Shown here: positions 24,489 to 33,444 of the stretch, piece by piece
How positions within the stretch are numbered: the first letter of the stretch is position 1
Layout of the letters: each line of letters begins with the position of its first letter
From: JAZBPO01 sp963691775
GTDB lineage: Bacteria > Pseudomonadota > Gammaproteobacteria > Pseudomonadales > Azotimanducaceae
DNA length: 64,000 bases
Assembly: GCA_963691775.1 (NCBI GenBank)
Contig: OY829369.1
Coordinates: forward strand, 3,100,001 to 3,164,000
Direction of reading: 5' to 3'
Position numbers and translations under genes: made by a program
Notes under the pieces: model-generated
Databases searched by the model: none
What the model was told of the DNA's origin: nothing
The model's input: the letters and a program-made list of their open reading frames with translations, nothing else

Positions 24489-25070
24489 ATGTACGACGCC
24501 GAGGAAGTCCAGAACGCCGCTGACAAGCTGTCGCCGGTCGAGCCCGTGCTCATGAAGAACCGTGTGATCACGCTGTTCGGCGAGATCGACAAGGACTCAG
24601 CGCGGCGCACGAATGAGCGCCTCCTCGCTCTGTCCTTCGAAAGTGACGATCCGATCACGCTGATCATCAGCTCGCCCGGCGGCCACGTCGAATCGGGTGA
24701 CTCGATCTACGACATGATCCGCTTTGTGTCGGCCCCCGTGCGCATCGTGGGTACGGGCTGGGTCGGCAGCGCGGGGGCCCTGATCTACCTGGCTGCGGAG
24801 CGCGAACGCCGCTTTTCGCTGCCGAATACGCGCTATCTGATCCACCAGCCGGCCGGCGGCTTCGGTGGGGCGGCGTCGGATATCGAAATCCATGCGCGCG
24901 AGATCATCAAGATGCGTGAGCGCCTGAACGCGACCATTGCGGAGCGTACGGGGCAGACGATCGAGAAGATCGAGCAGGACACCGACCGCGACTACTGGAT
25001 GAGCGCGGACGAAGCCGTTGAGTACGGCATCGTGGGCAAGATCATCTCGGGCATTCGCGAGCTCGACTGA
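24489..25070 (+). CDS. ClpP-family serine protease, without an adjacent Clp ATPase
   Basis: A 193-residue ClpP homologue. Ser94 in VGSAGALIYLA, His119 in RYLIHQPAGG and Asp168 in DTDRDYWMSADEAVEYG align with E. coli ClpP Ser97, His122 and Asp171, so the triad looks intact, although the Ser neighbourhood (GSAG) differs from the canonical ASMG. An earlier ATG at 24474 is possible; GGAG lies 6 bases before 24489, which I prefer. No trigger factor, ClpX or ClpA gene is adjacent, so this is likely a second ClpP-like paralogue rather than the housekeeping protease. Partner and substrates are unknown. Confidence 0.87.
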   Translation: MYDAEEVQNAADKLSPVEPVLMKNRVITLFGEIDKDSARRTNERLLALSFESDDPITLIISSPGGHVESGDSIYDMIRFVSAPVRIVGTGWVGSAGALIYLAAERERRFSLPNTRYLIHQPAGGFGGAASDIEIHAREIIKMRERLNATIAERTGQTIEKIEQDTDRDYWMSADEAVEYGIVGKIISGIRELD

Positions 25071-25239
25071 GGCTGCCGTGAGCGGCGGTGGCCCGGACGA
25101 TTGCGCCGCCGCCTCCGCTCGCGTCCGTCCTGCGCTCGGCCGCTCCTGCGCGCCAGATTGCGCGTACCGCAGTTCGGAGCGCTGTTCGAAGAGCGGGTCC
25201 CAATTTCTCAGCTGATCTTTGGATGAACGCCCGAGCGGC

Positions 25240-27831
25240 TCAGGCCGCGCGGCGAGCGTCGCGCGTCCAGCGCCCGCAGACCTCCAGCAGTGTGGGCAGC
25301 AGGCCAAAGGTCACGACCAGCATGGTCCCGATTGCGATCGTCAGGAGCAGTCCGATAGACGCTGCGCCGCCATGTGGGCTGAGCGAGAGGGAGGCGAAGG
25401 TGCCGAGCGTCGTCAAGCCGCTGATGAGCACCGCACGGGGCGTGCTGGACGCGGCGAGCGCGGTCAGATCGTCGCTGCGTCGCCATCGATCGACGACGTG
25501 GATCCCCGTGTCGACGCCGAGACCCACGATCAACGGTACGACCAGGATGTTCGCCATGTTCAGCGTGATGCCCGTGAGCTGCATCACGGCTGCCGTGATG
25601 AGCATCGACAGTGCGATCGGCACCAGCACGAGGGCTGGGAGCAGGAGCCCGCGGAAGTAGACAGCGAGCACGAGCGCGATCCCTGCGAGCGCGAGCGCAG
25701 CGGCGTGTGCGAACGCCTCGACGACAACACCGCCCACCCCCCATTCGACAACCGTGCGTCCCGCGTAGTTCGGCGCGACGGTCGCAACGGCGTCAACGAA
25801 GCGCTGCGTCGCGGCGCGCGAGTCCAGCGCCTCTGCGGGTTGAACGCGGAGCAGACGGCGGCCGTCTGCGGTGACCATGAGTGCGGTCACGTCCCTTGGA
25901 AGGGTTTCCAGCGTCCAAGGCGTGGGCGCAAGCAGGCGCGCCAGCGTCTCGAGACTCTCGCCCACGCTGTCCGGGAGCCGTGCATCGATGGCTCCCAATT
26001 GACTGTTGTTGAGAGATCGGAGCGTGGTGAGGGCGGAGGCCACCGCCGTGCGCGCCTTTTCAGGTACGGCAGATTGCGCAGCCGCGAGATCGTCGAGCAG
26101 AAGGGGCACGAATTCCTGCATGGTGCCGGGGGCCGGCGGCGGCAGGTCTTCGAACAGCGCGAGCGTGTCGCGCATGCGGTCGAGCTTCGCGTCCTGGGCG
26201 TCGGGAACGAGCACGTCTGGCCCGGTCACGTCCGCGACCTCGGGGAGGGCGCGCAGGCGCTCGCTGATCTCTGCCGCTTCCCGGGCGTCGTCCGCGAGTA
26301 CTGCGATGCTGTAGTCCGTGGCGATTCCAGCGCGCTGGAGATCGAGCAGCGTCGCCATGCCTTCGGTGGATGCATCCCGCATGGCGAGAACGCTGTAGTC
26401 GAAGCGCAGGTCGCGGGCAAGGGTGCTCGCAAGAAGGGCAACGACTGCGGCGCCGCCGATCACCCATCCGAAGCGCTGCGAGGATGCAGGCGTACGGCGA
26501 CCGGGCGGCGTAGGCGGCGTGCCGAAATGCCCCTGAAGCGCGGGAATGAGGGTAAGCGCGAGCACGACGGCGATCGCCATGCCGCCTGCCGAGATCACGC
26601 CGAGTTCGCCAAGGCCGCGGTAGGCCGTGGGCGCGAACGCGAGAAAGGCGATTCCGGAGGTCGTTGCGCAGAGCAGCAAGGCGCCGCCGATGTCACGAGC
26701 CGCCACTGCAGGTCCCGCAGTGCGCCCTGCTGTGTCTGTCTCCCCCGCGCGCAGGGCGAAGTGCACGGCGAAATCGACGCCCAGGCCGAAGAACATGACG
26801 ACAAAGATGAGCGACAAGGTGTTGAAGCTGCCCACCGCGAGCGTGGCCCAGCCGAGCGTCAGCAGCACGCCAGAGGTGAGCAGGGCGAAGATCGTGGCGA
26901 TCGCGCGCCAGGATCGAACGCCGAATCCCAGGACGGCGGCGAGCACGAGCAACGACAGCGTACCGGCGAGCTCTATGCCCGAAAACGCAGCGCCAATCTC
27001 CTCGTCCGCGAGTTTCGCCTCGCCCGTGAGCCTGACGCGAACGTCAGCGGGTGGTGGATGTGCCGCGCGCACGCGACGCAGCAGCTCGACGTGGGCCGCG
27101 TGCGGCAGGCTTTCATCGAGGCGCTGCCGGCCCCGCACAACGAGCACTTCGTGGTGCTCACCGTCGAGTTCGGGTTCAAGAGGCGGCGCGATCTCGAGCG
27201 CGATCCGATCGAGCGCGATCCGATCGAGCGCGACCCGATCGAGCGCGATCCGATCGAGCGCGACCCGATCTGACGCGCTCGAGACGATGGCTTCGAGCAA
27301 GGTTTCAAGTGGCCGAGGCAACGGCTGGCGCGGATTAGCCGCTAGGTGGTCGACCAGAATCGACAGGGCCGCACCGACGTCTGCGCCCTCTGTCAGGCGG
27401 AGCATGGGGCCATAGCCGTACTCGACGCCTTCTAGCCAGCGCTCCAGGTCCGCTGGGGGAATGAAGAGCGCCCGGCCTGCCTCGATGACATCGGCCAGCG
27501 ACGGTGCGTAGACGGCCTCGATGTCTGTCTCGGATCGGAGCGCATCGCGCAGCGTGCGCGCATGGTCACGCACCAAGCTGAAGTCGCGGCCCGATATCAC
27601 CACCGCTGCGGTGTTCTGGATGTTGGCGAAGGCGGCGTTGAAGGCCCGATCGTGTGCATACCACTCGAGGGAATCCGAGGGGCGGATCAGGCGCGAGAGG
27701 TCTGAATCGATGCGCGCTTCGCGTGCAGCGTAGACCGCGGAAAGCGCGCATACGGCGGCGATCACTGCGAGGACGATGCCGCTGCGGCGCGCGCAGAACT
27801 CGGCCCAGCCCTCCAGGGCAGCGGCGATCAT
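25240..27831 (-). CDS. RND/MMPL-family exporter with in-frame tandem repeat
   Basis: An 863-residue transporter. An N-terminal membrane helix, a large periplasmic loop, then about five helices (LAGTLSLLVLAAVLGFGVRS, FVVMFFGLGVDFAVHFALR), a second periplasmic loop and a further helix bundle (AALALAGIALVLAVYFRGLLL, ANILVVPLIVGLGVDTGIHV) give the two-fold RND symmetry. The GLGVDxxxH signature occurs twice. Such MMPL-type proteins export lipids, hopanoids or hydrophobic compounds, and a single-gene arrangement fits a HpnN-like or lipid exporter. The first loop contains five RxALD repeats (27196-27270). The ATG at 27831 was chosen; no strong Shine-Dalgarno was seen. Confidence 0.88.
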   Translation of the reverse strand: MIAAALEGWAEFCARRSGIVLAVIAAVCALSAVYAAREARIDSDLSRLIRPSDSLEWYAHDRAFNAAFANIQNTAAVVISGRDFSLVRDHARTLRDALRSETDIEAVYAPSLADVIEAGRALFIPPADLERWLEGVEYGYGPMLRLTEGADVGAALSILVDHLAANPRQPLPRPLETLLEAIVSSASDRVALDRIALDRVALDRIALDRIALEIAPPLEPELDGEHHEVLVVRGRQRLDESLPHAAHVELLRRVRAAHPPPADVRVRLTGEAKLADEEIGAAFSGIELAGTLSLLVLAAVLGFGVRSWRAIATIFALLTSGVLLTLGWATLAVGSFNTLSLIFVVMFFGLGVDFAVHFALRAGETDTAGRTAGPAVAARDIGGALLLCATTSGIAFLAFAPTAYRGLGELGVISAGGMAIAVVLALTLIPALQGHFGTPPTPPGRRTPASSQRFGWVIGGAAVVALLASTLARDLRFDYSVLAMRDASTEGMATLLDLQRAGIATDYSIAVLADDAREAAEISERLRALPEVADVTGPDVLVPDAQDAKLDRMRDTLALFEDLPPPAPGTMQEFVPLLLDDLAAAQSAVPEKARTAVASALTTLRSLNNSQLGAIDARLPDSVGESLETLARLLAPTPWTLETLPRDVTALMVTADGRRLLRVQPAEALDSRAATQRFVDAVATVAPNYAGRTVVEWGVGGVVVEAFAHAAALALAGIALVLAVYFRGLLLPALVLVPIALSMLITAAVMQLTGITLNMANILVVPLIVGLGVDTGIHVVDRWRRSDDLTALAASSTPRAVLISGLTTLGTFASLSLSPHGGAASIGLLLTIAIGTMLVVTFGLLPTLLEVCGRWTRDARRAA
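27196..27270 (-). repeat. Five-unit 15-bp minisatellite inside the MMPL gene
   Basis: Five exact-length units alternate GAGCGCGATCCGATC and GAGCGCGACCCGATC without spacers. On the coding strand each unit encodes R-(V/I)-A-L-D, giving a 25-residue amphipathic tract at about residues 188-212 of the periplasmic loop. Because the unit is a multiple of three, copy number could change without breaking the frame. Confidence 0.9.
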
Positions 27832-28143
27832 GACTTTTGCGGGCCCCTGTGGTGCATGGATGGGTCGATGGCTTCGGGCGGACACTTACGGACCCTGGAG
27901 TGTTCCCGGCTGGCGCGAGGATGTCGATCGGACGAGGGCCTCGCTCGGGTTTCAGCCCTGCACTCGGCGCGCGGACACCGGTCCGGCCTGGATCTTCGAG
28001 CGATGCGCGGGCGTAATCGTCTGCCGTCCGTGATCGGGCGCCTTGCCCGCGTAGATGCTCTGCGGCGGAGCGTGCGCTTCGATTGGCGGTGTTGAAGCGA
28101 CGTTCGTACCATCTCCCACGCCGATCATGGGGGGGAAGCACGG
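27832..28143. other. 312-base divergent intergenic region
   Basis: Separates the divergent MMPL exporter and acyl-CoA ligase genes and must hold both promoters. An open frame at 27856-28095 has no family resemblance and no Shine-Dalgarno, so I do not call a gene. No clear -35/-10 pair, long inverted repeat or hairpin was recognised. Confidence 0.4.
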
Positions 28144-29730
28144 GTGAATATCGATTCGATCGACGGCGTCGAGAGCCTTTCGGATCTCGTTCGCTTTCAG
28201 GCACGGGCGCTGGGGGAAAAGACAGCCTTCGCCTTCGAAGGGCGTGAAACGAGCTATGCGCGCTTTGATGCGCGGGCCAATCAGGTCGCCAACGGGCTGA
28301 TCGCCGAAGGTGTCGGCCCACAGGCCCGCGTTGCGTTCCTCGACAAGAATTCCGATCTCTTCTACGAGGTGGTGTTCGGCTGTGCCCGGGCGAATGCTGT
28401 CTCGGTCGGTATCAACTGGCGGCTCGCGCCGCCAGAGGTCGCCTACATCATCAACGATGCAGAGGCCGAAGTGCTCTTCGTCGGACCCGACTTTTTCTCA
28501 CTCGCCGAGTCCATTCGGGATGCGCTCACGACGGTGCGGCGCATCATCGCCATGGCGCCGGGCCATGCCGAGTGGTCGGGCTTCCAGAGCTGGCGTGACG
28601 GCCAGAGCGAGACCGATCCCCGCGTGCCCACGCACCGGGATGACGTCTGCATCCAAATGTATACGTCCGGCACGACCGGGCATCCGAAAGGTGTGCAATT
28701 GCCCAACCGTGCGTTCTTCGACCTGCGGCGTGTGCCAGGGGCTGAGGGCATCGAATGGAATCAGTGGAGCGAGGCTGACGTCAGCCTCGTTGCCATGCCG
28801 AGCTTTCACATCGGGGGTGCCGGCTGGGGCATTCAGGGGTTCGTTGCGGGTGCCAAGGCCATCGTCGTTTCGGAATTCGATCCCGGTGAAGTGCTCTCGA
28901 TGATCCAGAACGAAGGCGTAAGCAAGCTGTTCATGGTGCCCGCCGCGATGCGCCTGTGCCTGCAGCACCCGCAGTCTCGGGAGACGGATTACAGCTCTAT
29001 CCGCTACATGCTCTACGGGGCCTCGCCGATTCCGCTCGACCTGCTGCGAGAGGCGATGGAGGTGTTTCAGTGCGGATTCGTGCAGCTCTACGGCATGACC
29101 GAGACCACCGGCAGTGCAACGTACCTGCCGCCCGAGGACCACGACGCGAGCGGTGAAAGCGAGCGCATGAAATCCGCCGGCAAGCCTCTGCCCGGGGTGC
29201 GCGTGAAGATTGTCGACGAACACGGGGCGTCCCTGCCGCCGCACACCGTGGGCGAGATCTGCCTCGCATCCGACGGCAACATGACGGGCTACTGGAACCT
29301 GCCGGAAGCAACGTCGAAAACGCTCATCGATGGCTTCGTACATACCGGCGATGCGGGCTATCTCGATGAGGACGGCTACGTCTACGTCCACGATCGGGTG
29401 AAGGACATGATCGTCTCCGGCGCCGAGAACGTGTATCCGGCGGAGGTCGAGAGCGCGATCTTCGGCCACCCGGCGATCGCCGACGTTGCCGTCATCGGCG
29501 TGCCGGACGAGCGCTGGGGCGAGGCAGTGAAGGCGGTGGTCGTGCTGAAGCCTGACGGCATGGCAACTGAAGACGAGATCATCGCCTTCGCCCGCGGGCG
29601 CATTGCGGGCTTCAAGTGCCCGAAGAGCATCGACTTCATCGCTGAACTGCCGCGCAATCCCTCGGGCAAGATCCTCAAGCGGGAACTTCGCGAACCGTAC
29701 TGGAAGGGGTACGAGCGGCGGGTGAACTGA
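28144..29730 (+). CDS. Acyl-CoA synthetase (AMP-forming)
   Basis: A 528-residue ANL-superfamily ligase that would activate a carboxylic acid to its CoA thioester. It shows the P-loop MYTSGTTGHPKGVQ, QLYGMTETTGSAT, VHTGDAGYLDEDGYVYVHDRVKDMIVSGAENVYPAE and the catalytic lysine in PSGKILKRELR. The start is GTG at 28144 in the motif GCACGGGTG. It is followed 6 bases later by an alpha/beta-hydrolase on the same strand. Fatty-acid or aromatic/terpenoid acid substrates are all possible from this family; the gene is FadD-like but shorter than classic FadD. Confidence 0.92.
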   Translation: MNIDSIDGVESLSDLVRFQARALGEKTAFAFEGRETSYARFDARANQVANGLIAEGVGPQARVAFLDKNSDLFYEVVFGCARANAVSVGINWRLAPPEVAYIINDAEAEVLFVGPDFFSLAESIRDALTTVRRIIAMAPGHAEWSGFQSWRDGQSETDPRVPTHRDDVCIQMYTSGTTGHPKGVQLPNRAFFDLRRVPGAEGIEWNQWSEADVSLVAMPSFHIGGAGWGIQGFVAGAKAIVVSEFDPGEVLSMIQNEGVSKLFMVPAAMRLCLQHPQSRETDYSSIRYMLYGASPIPLDLLREAMEVFQCGFVQLYGMTETTGSATYLPPEDHDASGESERMKSAGKPLPGVRVKIVDEHGASLPPHTVGEICLASDGNMTGYWNLPEATSKTLIDGFVHTGDAGYLDEDGYVYVHDRVKDMIVSGAENVYPAEVESAIFGHPAIADVAVIGVPDERWGEAVKAVVVLKPDGMATEDEIIAFARGRIAGFKCPKSIDFIAELPRNPSGKILKRELREPYWKGYERRVN

Positions 29731-29736
29731 ACTGTA

Positions 29737-30420
29737 GTGCCCGTGTCTGCTCCGGGTCTGATCCTGCCTTCAACGGGCGAGACGCTGTCGACGCGTCTCG
29801 ATGGTTCGGCCGACGCACGGGCATTGCTCGTGTTCGGGCACGGAGCCGGGGCGGGTATCGATCATCCGTCGACCGCTCGGCTCGCTGCGGCGATCGCGGC
29901 GCGGAACGTTACGGTCATGCGGTTCCAGTTTCCGTTCATGGAGCGGCGCGGGGGTCGTGGTTTCGGGCGTGATCCCCTGGCGGTCGGCATCGAGGCCGTG
30001 GGTGCGGCGGTGGCCTGCGCCCGTGACCACGCGCCCGGCACGTCGCTCTTCGTCGGGGGGCACTCCTACGGGGGGCGGATGGCGACGCACGCTGTGCATG
30101 CTCTGAAGCCGGCGGTGGCCGCGGTGAACGGCATCGTCTGCCTGTCCTTTCCACTGCACGGCGCAGGCCGGCCTGCCATGGAAAAGGGGGCGCATCTGCC
30201 CGCGATCGCCAAGCCGATGCTGTTCGTGTCCGGCGCGCGCGATGCGATGGCGTGCTCAACGATGTTCGAAGCGCTCGTTGCCCAGTGCGAGGACGCCGCA
30301 CTGCATCGCGTAGAAGGCGCCGATCACGGCTGGAAGGCCGGCAAACGTCGCTGGCCCAGGGGCCCGGAGGCGCACGTGGGCGCCCTTGTGGCCGACTGGA
30401 TCCTTGCGCGCGCCGGCTGA
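29737..30420 (+). CDS. Alpha/beta-hydrolase, KANL3/Tex30 type
   Basis: A 227-residue alpha/beta-hydrolase with the N-terminal VFGHGAGAGIDHP (oxyanion region, typical of KANL3/Tex30-like bacterial hydrolases), the strand RFQFPFMERRG, the nucleophile elbow GGHSYGGRMAT, and a late His in EGADHGWK. GTG at 29737 lies 6 bases after the CoA-ligase stop, so it is probably co-expressed with it. The function of this group is poorly known; esterase or thioesterase activity is plausible. It ends 4 bases before a convergent crotonase. Confidence 0.85.
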   Translation: MPVSAPGLILPSTGETLSTRLDGSADARALLVFGHGAGAGIDHPSTARLAAAIAARNVTVMRFQFPFMERRGGRGFGRDPLAVGIEAVGAAVACARDHAPGTSLFVGGHSYGGRMATHAVHALKPAVAAVNGIVCLSFPLHGAGRPAMEKGAHLPAIAKPMLFVSGARDAMACSTMFEALVAQCEDAALHRVEGADHGWKAGKRRWPRGPEAHVGALVADWILARAG

Positions 30421-30424
30421 CGCG

Positions 30425-31165
30425 CTACTGCTTGCCGAAGGCCGCGAGGCGGGCCTCCATGTCGGGCCCGCGCCCCGGGCTGTTCGCACGCTCCCATTTC
30501 GGTCCATCGGCCCCGGGGCGTGCCGCGGCTCCGTTCACGAGCATCTTGTCTGCACGGAGCGTGAACCAGGAGTTCTCGAGAAACGCCGCCGCCAGGGTGC
30601 GCGCGCGCTCGATGAGGGTGTCGTCGGGCACGCACTCGAGGGCCAGGCCGATGGTCGCGGCCTCGGCACCCGTGACGACGCGGCCGGAATACATCATTTC
30701 CTTGGCGCGCTGGACGCCGACGCGGCGAGGCAGGCGCGAGCCCATGCCCCAGGTGGGCGACATGCCCCACTTCCCATGCGTGTCACAGAACTTGGCCGAC
30801 TCGCCCGCGATGATCAGATCGCAGCCCAGCGCGAGCTCCAGGGAGCCGGTGTAGCAGTGACCCTTCACGGCGCCGATCACGGGCTGCGGCAGTGCTTCCA
30901 GCGCTTCGATGGTCTCGGCCTGAAAGTGCGGCGTCGGCGCGACCTCGCCGGCCTGGATCGCCTTCAAGTCGTTGCCGGCGCTGAACGAGCGGCCGGCGCC
31001 GGTCAGGATCACGACGCCGATCGTGTCTTCGGCGGCCGCGATCGCATCGATGTGGGCACGCAGCGCCTCGAACATGCGCGGCGAGAGCGCATTGAGGGCA
31101 TCCGGTCTGTTCAAGGTCAGCACGGCGCACCCGCCGTGGTCGTCGCGCAGCACGAGTTCGGCCAT
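30425..31165 (-). CDS. Enoyl-CoA hydratase/isomerase family protein
   Basis: A 246-residue crotonase-fold protein (NRPDALNALSPRMF, SFSAGNDLKAI, TGSLELALGCDLIIA). The first catalytic Glu is present (SLELALGCD), but the second position is His: FCDTHGKWGMSP, where hydratases have PE. The second acid is therefore missing, so isomerase, hydrolase or another crotonase reaction is more likely than plain hydration. A GGAGAGGA Shine-Dalgarno precedes the ATG. It converges with the hydrolase at 29737 and diverges from the FAD oxidoreductase. Confidence 0.88.
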   Translation of the reverse strand: MAELVLRDDHGGCAVLTLNRPDALNALSPRMFEALRAHIDAIAAAEDTIGVVILTGAGRSFSAGNDLKAIQAGEVAPTPHFQAETIEALEALPQPVIGAVKGHCYTGSLELALGCDLIIAGESAKFCDTHGKWGMSPTWGMGSRLPRRVGVQRAKEMMYSGRVVTGAEAATIGLALECVPDDTLIERARTLAAAFLENSWFTLRADKMLVNGAAARPGADGPKWERANSPGRGPDMEARLAAFGKQ

Positions 31166-31233
31166 GATTCGTCCTCTCCGTTGTCAGCGCCTGATGCTAG
31201 CAACGGTGTCCGGTGCGGTCATGAGAGGCGCAG

Positions 31234-32370
31234 ATGGCTGAGGATCTAGGTGAATACGACGTCATTGTCGTCGGCGCCGGCATCGCGGGCGCGTCGGTGG
31301 CGGGTGAACTCGCGCGCGGCGCGCGCGTGCTGGTGCTTGAGCGCGAGGCCCAGCCTGCCTATCACGCGTCCGGCCGCTCAGCGGCGGTCTACATCGAGCC
31401 TTACAGCACGGACCCCATCTACGCGCTCACGCGCGCAACCCTGCCTTTTCTGGAATCGCCGACGGCCGGCTTCACCGACCAGGCCCTGACGCATCCGCGG
31501 GGCTATCTGTTGCTGGTCAGGTCTGCGGACGCGTCGACGCTGGATGATTACCTCGCGCACTGGGGCGGGCGCTGTCCCGAGATCCTGGAAATCGGCTTTG
31601 CGGAGGCACGGGCCATGGTTCCGGTTCTGCGAGACGGCTATGCCGCCCGCTTCGCCTACGATCCAACGGCCGTGAGCCTGGACACGAATGAGATGGTGCA
31701 GGGCTGGCTTCGTGCCGTGCGCCGGGGGGATGGCACCTGCGTCGTAGGCGCGGACGTCACCGGTGCGCGCCGCGCACATGGCCTGTGGCACGTTGCGACG
31801 TCACGAGGCGAGGCGCGTGCGCCGGTCCTTGTGAATGCTGCGGGTGCCTGGGCGCAATCGCTGGCGAGTCTTGTCGGCGCCAGCTCGATTCCGCTCACGC
31901 CGCATCGGCGCTCCGCAGCGCTCGTCGCTGCGCCCGCAGGCCAGGACATCTCGAGCTGGCCCGCCGTGTCTCCGGTCGAGAAGTCCTTCTACTTCAAGCC
32001 CGAGGGCGCCCACCTCATGGTGTCGCCGGCCGATCAGACGCCGTCCGAGCCCATGGATGCCTGGGCCGATGACATGGATCTCGCGATCGCGATCGAACGC
32101 GCCGAGGCCGCTGCGGCGCTCGATGTGCAGCGATTCGAAGCAACCTGGGCCGGACTGCGAACCTTCGTGCCGGACGAGAATCCGGTGTACGGCTGGGATC
32201 CTGTGATCGAGGGGTTCTACTGGTGCGCCGGGCAGGGCGGCGTTGGGTTCCAGACGGCCTGGGCCGCTGCGCGTTGGTGCGCGGCTGAGCTTGGCGTAGG
32301 CGAGGCGCCACGGGCGCTTGCAGATCTCGACTTCGATCCGGCATCGGTCTCGCCGCAGCGCTTCGTTTGA
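31234..32370 (+). CDS. FAD-dependent oxidoreductase (DAO family)
   Basis: A 378-residue flavoprotein with an N-terminal Rossmann motif (VIVVGAGIAGASVAGELA), the conserved ASGRSAAVYIE FAD-contact segment, and a C-terminal GQGGVGFQTAWAAARW consistent with the DadA/glycine oxidase-like D-amino-acid/sarcosine oxidase group. It would oxidise an amine or an alpha-hydroxy/amino acid. The start is the ATG at 31234, divergent from the crotonase (68-base gap). No dedicated substrate gene lies next to it, so the exact reaction is unknown. Confidence 0.85.
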   Translation: MAEDLGEYDVIVVGAGIAGASVAGELARGARVLVLEREAQPAYHASGRSAAVYIEPYSTDPIYALTRATLPFLESPTAGFTDQALTHPRGYLLLVRSADASTLDDYLAHWGGRCPEILEIGFAEARAMVPVLRDGYAARFAYDPTAVSLDTNEMVQGWLRAVRRGDGTCVVGADVTGARRAHGLWHVATSRGEARAPVLVNAAGAWAQSLASLVGASSIPLTPHRRSAALVAAPAGQDISSWPAVSPVEKSFYFKPEGAHLMVSPADQTPSEPMDAWADDMDLAIAIERAEAAAALDVQRFEATWAGLRTFVPDENPVYGWDPVIEGFYWCAGQGGVGFQTAWAAARWCAAELGVGEAPRALADLDFDPASVSPQRFV

Positions 32371-32645
32371 TCCGGTATTGCCCGTAGGGCGATGCCCTCG
32401 TGCCCGATGGGCCCCGCGCCGGTCCGCTGCCGGGGCAGCGCGCGGCGGCGTGGCGGTGCCTTTCGGCGGTAAGAGTGGGGCGAAGTCCGGGTCTCTGCGG
32501 CCCCGCGCGTTGTCAGTTGCAACCCCGTGGCGCCGATGGCCGGTCAACGCCCGCTTCATGGACGACGGTCGCAGACGGTGGTACTCATAGCTACAGAACG
32601 CGCTCGACGATGGATCGGGGCGGCATACGGGGGAGGGGGCAGCAG

Positions 32646-33323
32646 ATGACCATTGCTGGGCTTGGGGGCCGCAATCGCGACCTGTTCTTTGCGCTCGCCA
32701 CCGCGACAGCTGTCGCCGTCGGCGTGTGTACGTTCGCGCTCGAGCAGGTCGCAGGCGAAGGGCTCCGATTGCTGCTTGTCGCTGCGCTCGCAAGCGCGGT
32801 TGCCGCTGGCGGCGGGGCCCTGTGCATGCTCATGCAGCAGCAATCCCTCGGGATGGACGCGGCGCTCGGTCCGGTTGCCGTCGCCCGCTGGGCAGGCGCG
32901 CTGCTCGCGGCGGTCATTGGCCCCTTGCTCACTGCCTTTGCCGTGCTCGCCATCGTCTGGGCCATTGCCATGGCGATCGCGCCGCAGGCGTCAGCGGGCA
33001 ATTTGGCGGGCGTTGGCGCCGCCTGGCTCGTCCTGCCCATGGCTCTGCTCATCACGGGCACGGCCGCGCTGCGCACGGTCGCGGTCGCTGCCGAGCGACG
33101 GCTTGACGTGCGCGAGGCGATTGCACTCGTAGAGGGGCAGGAATGGACGCTGGTGCCGGTCGGCCTGGCGCTCGCCATAGCCGTGCTCATGACGCTCGCG
33201 GGCGTCGTCGGCGTCGCGCTCGGATACGCGGCTGCGGCCGCAGCGATCCTGCTTGGCCTGCTGCTTCTGGTGCCGGCGAGCGTCCGGCTTGCACGGCACG
33301 GAGAAAGGCTCGGCGTGCACTGA
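32646..33323 (+). CDS. Membrane protein of unknown function
   Basis: A 225-residue hydrophobic protein, Ala/Val/Leu-rich, with five to six predicted membrane helices (FALATATAVAVGVCTFAL, LLVAALASAVAAGGGALCML, ALLAAVIGPLLTAFAVLAIVWAIAMAI, GLALAIAVLMTLAGVVGVALG). A basic segment (RTVAVAAERRLDVREAI) lies between helices. I do not recognise a named family. The ATG at 32646 follows GGGGGAGGGGG. The 275 bases upstream contain several short GC hairpins (for example AGGGC-GAT-GCCCT) and no gene. Confidence 0.7.
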   Translation: MTIAGLGGRNRDLFFALATATAVAVGVCTFALEQVAGEGLRLLLVAALASAVAAGGGALCMLMQQQSLGMDAALGPVAVARWAGALLAAVIGPLLTAFAVLAIVWAIAMAIAPQASAGNLAGVGAAWLVLPMALLITGTAALRTVAVAAERRLDVREAIALVEGQEWTLVPVGLALAIAVLMTLAGVVGVALGYAAAAAAILLGLLLLVPASVRLARHGERLGVH

Positions 33324-33414
33324 GCCTCGCTTCCTGCTCGTGCTCGCTGTGTCCACTGAGGCCGGCCCGCCTCGCATCGTTCACGGCGCGCGCCGCTTTC
33401 ATCCGCTGAGCCTT

Positions 33415-33444
33415 TCAGGCGTTCATGCGTCAGGCGTTCATGCG
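33415..33444 (-). repeat. 15-bp tandem duplication spanning a stop codon
   Basis: TCAGGCGTTCATGCG occurs twice in a row. On the minus strand each copy reads CGCATGAACGCCTGA, so the C-terminal RMNA plus stop of the ChaC-like gene is followed immediately by a second RMNA and stop. The duplicated copy lies downstream of the true stop and changes nothing in the protein. Confidence 0.85.

Noticed and set aside
25219..27273. Long plus-strand open frame over the MMPL exporter
   Set aside because: It is antisense to a well-defined transporter, is extremely Arg/Gly/Glu-rich and shows no family motifs; it arises from GC bias and the minisatellite.
27856..28095. Short plus-strand open frame in the 312-base gap
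   Set aside because: No Shine-Dalgarno, no family resemblance and atypical composition; kept only as a gap note.
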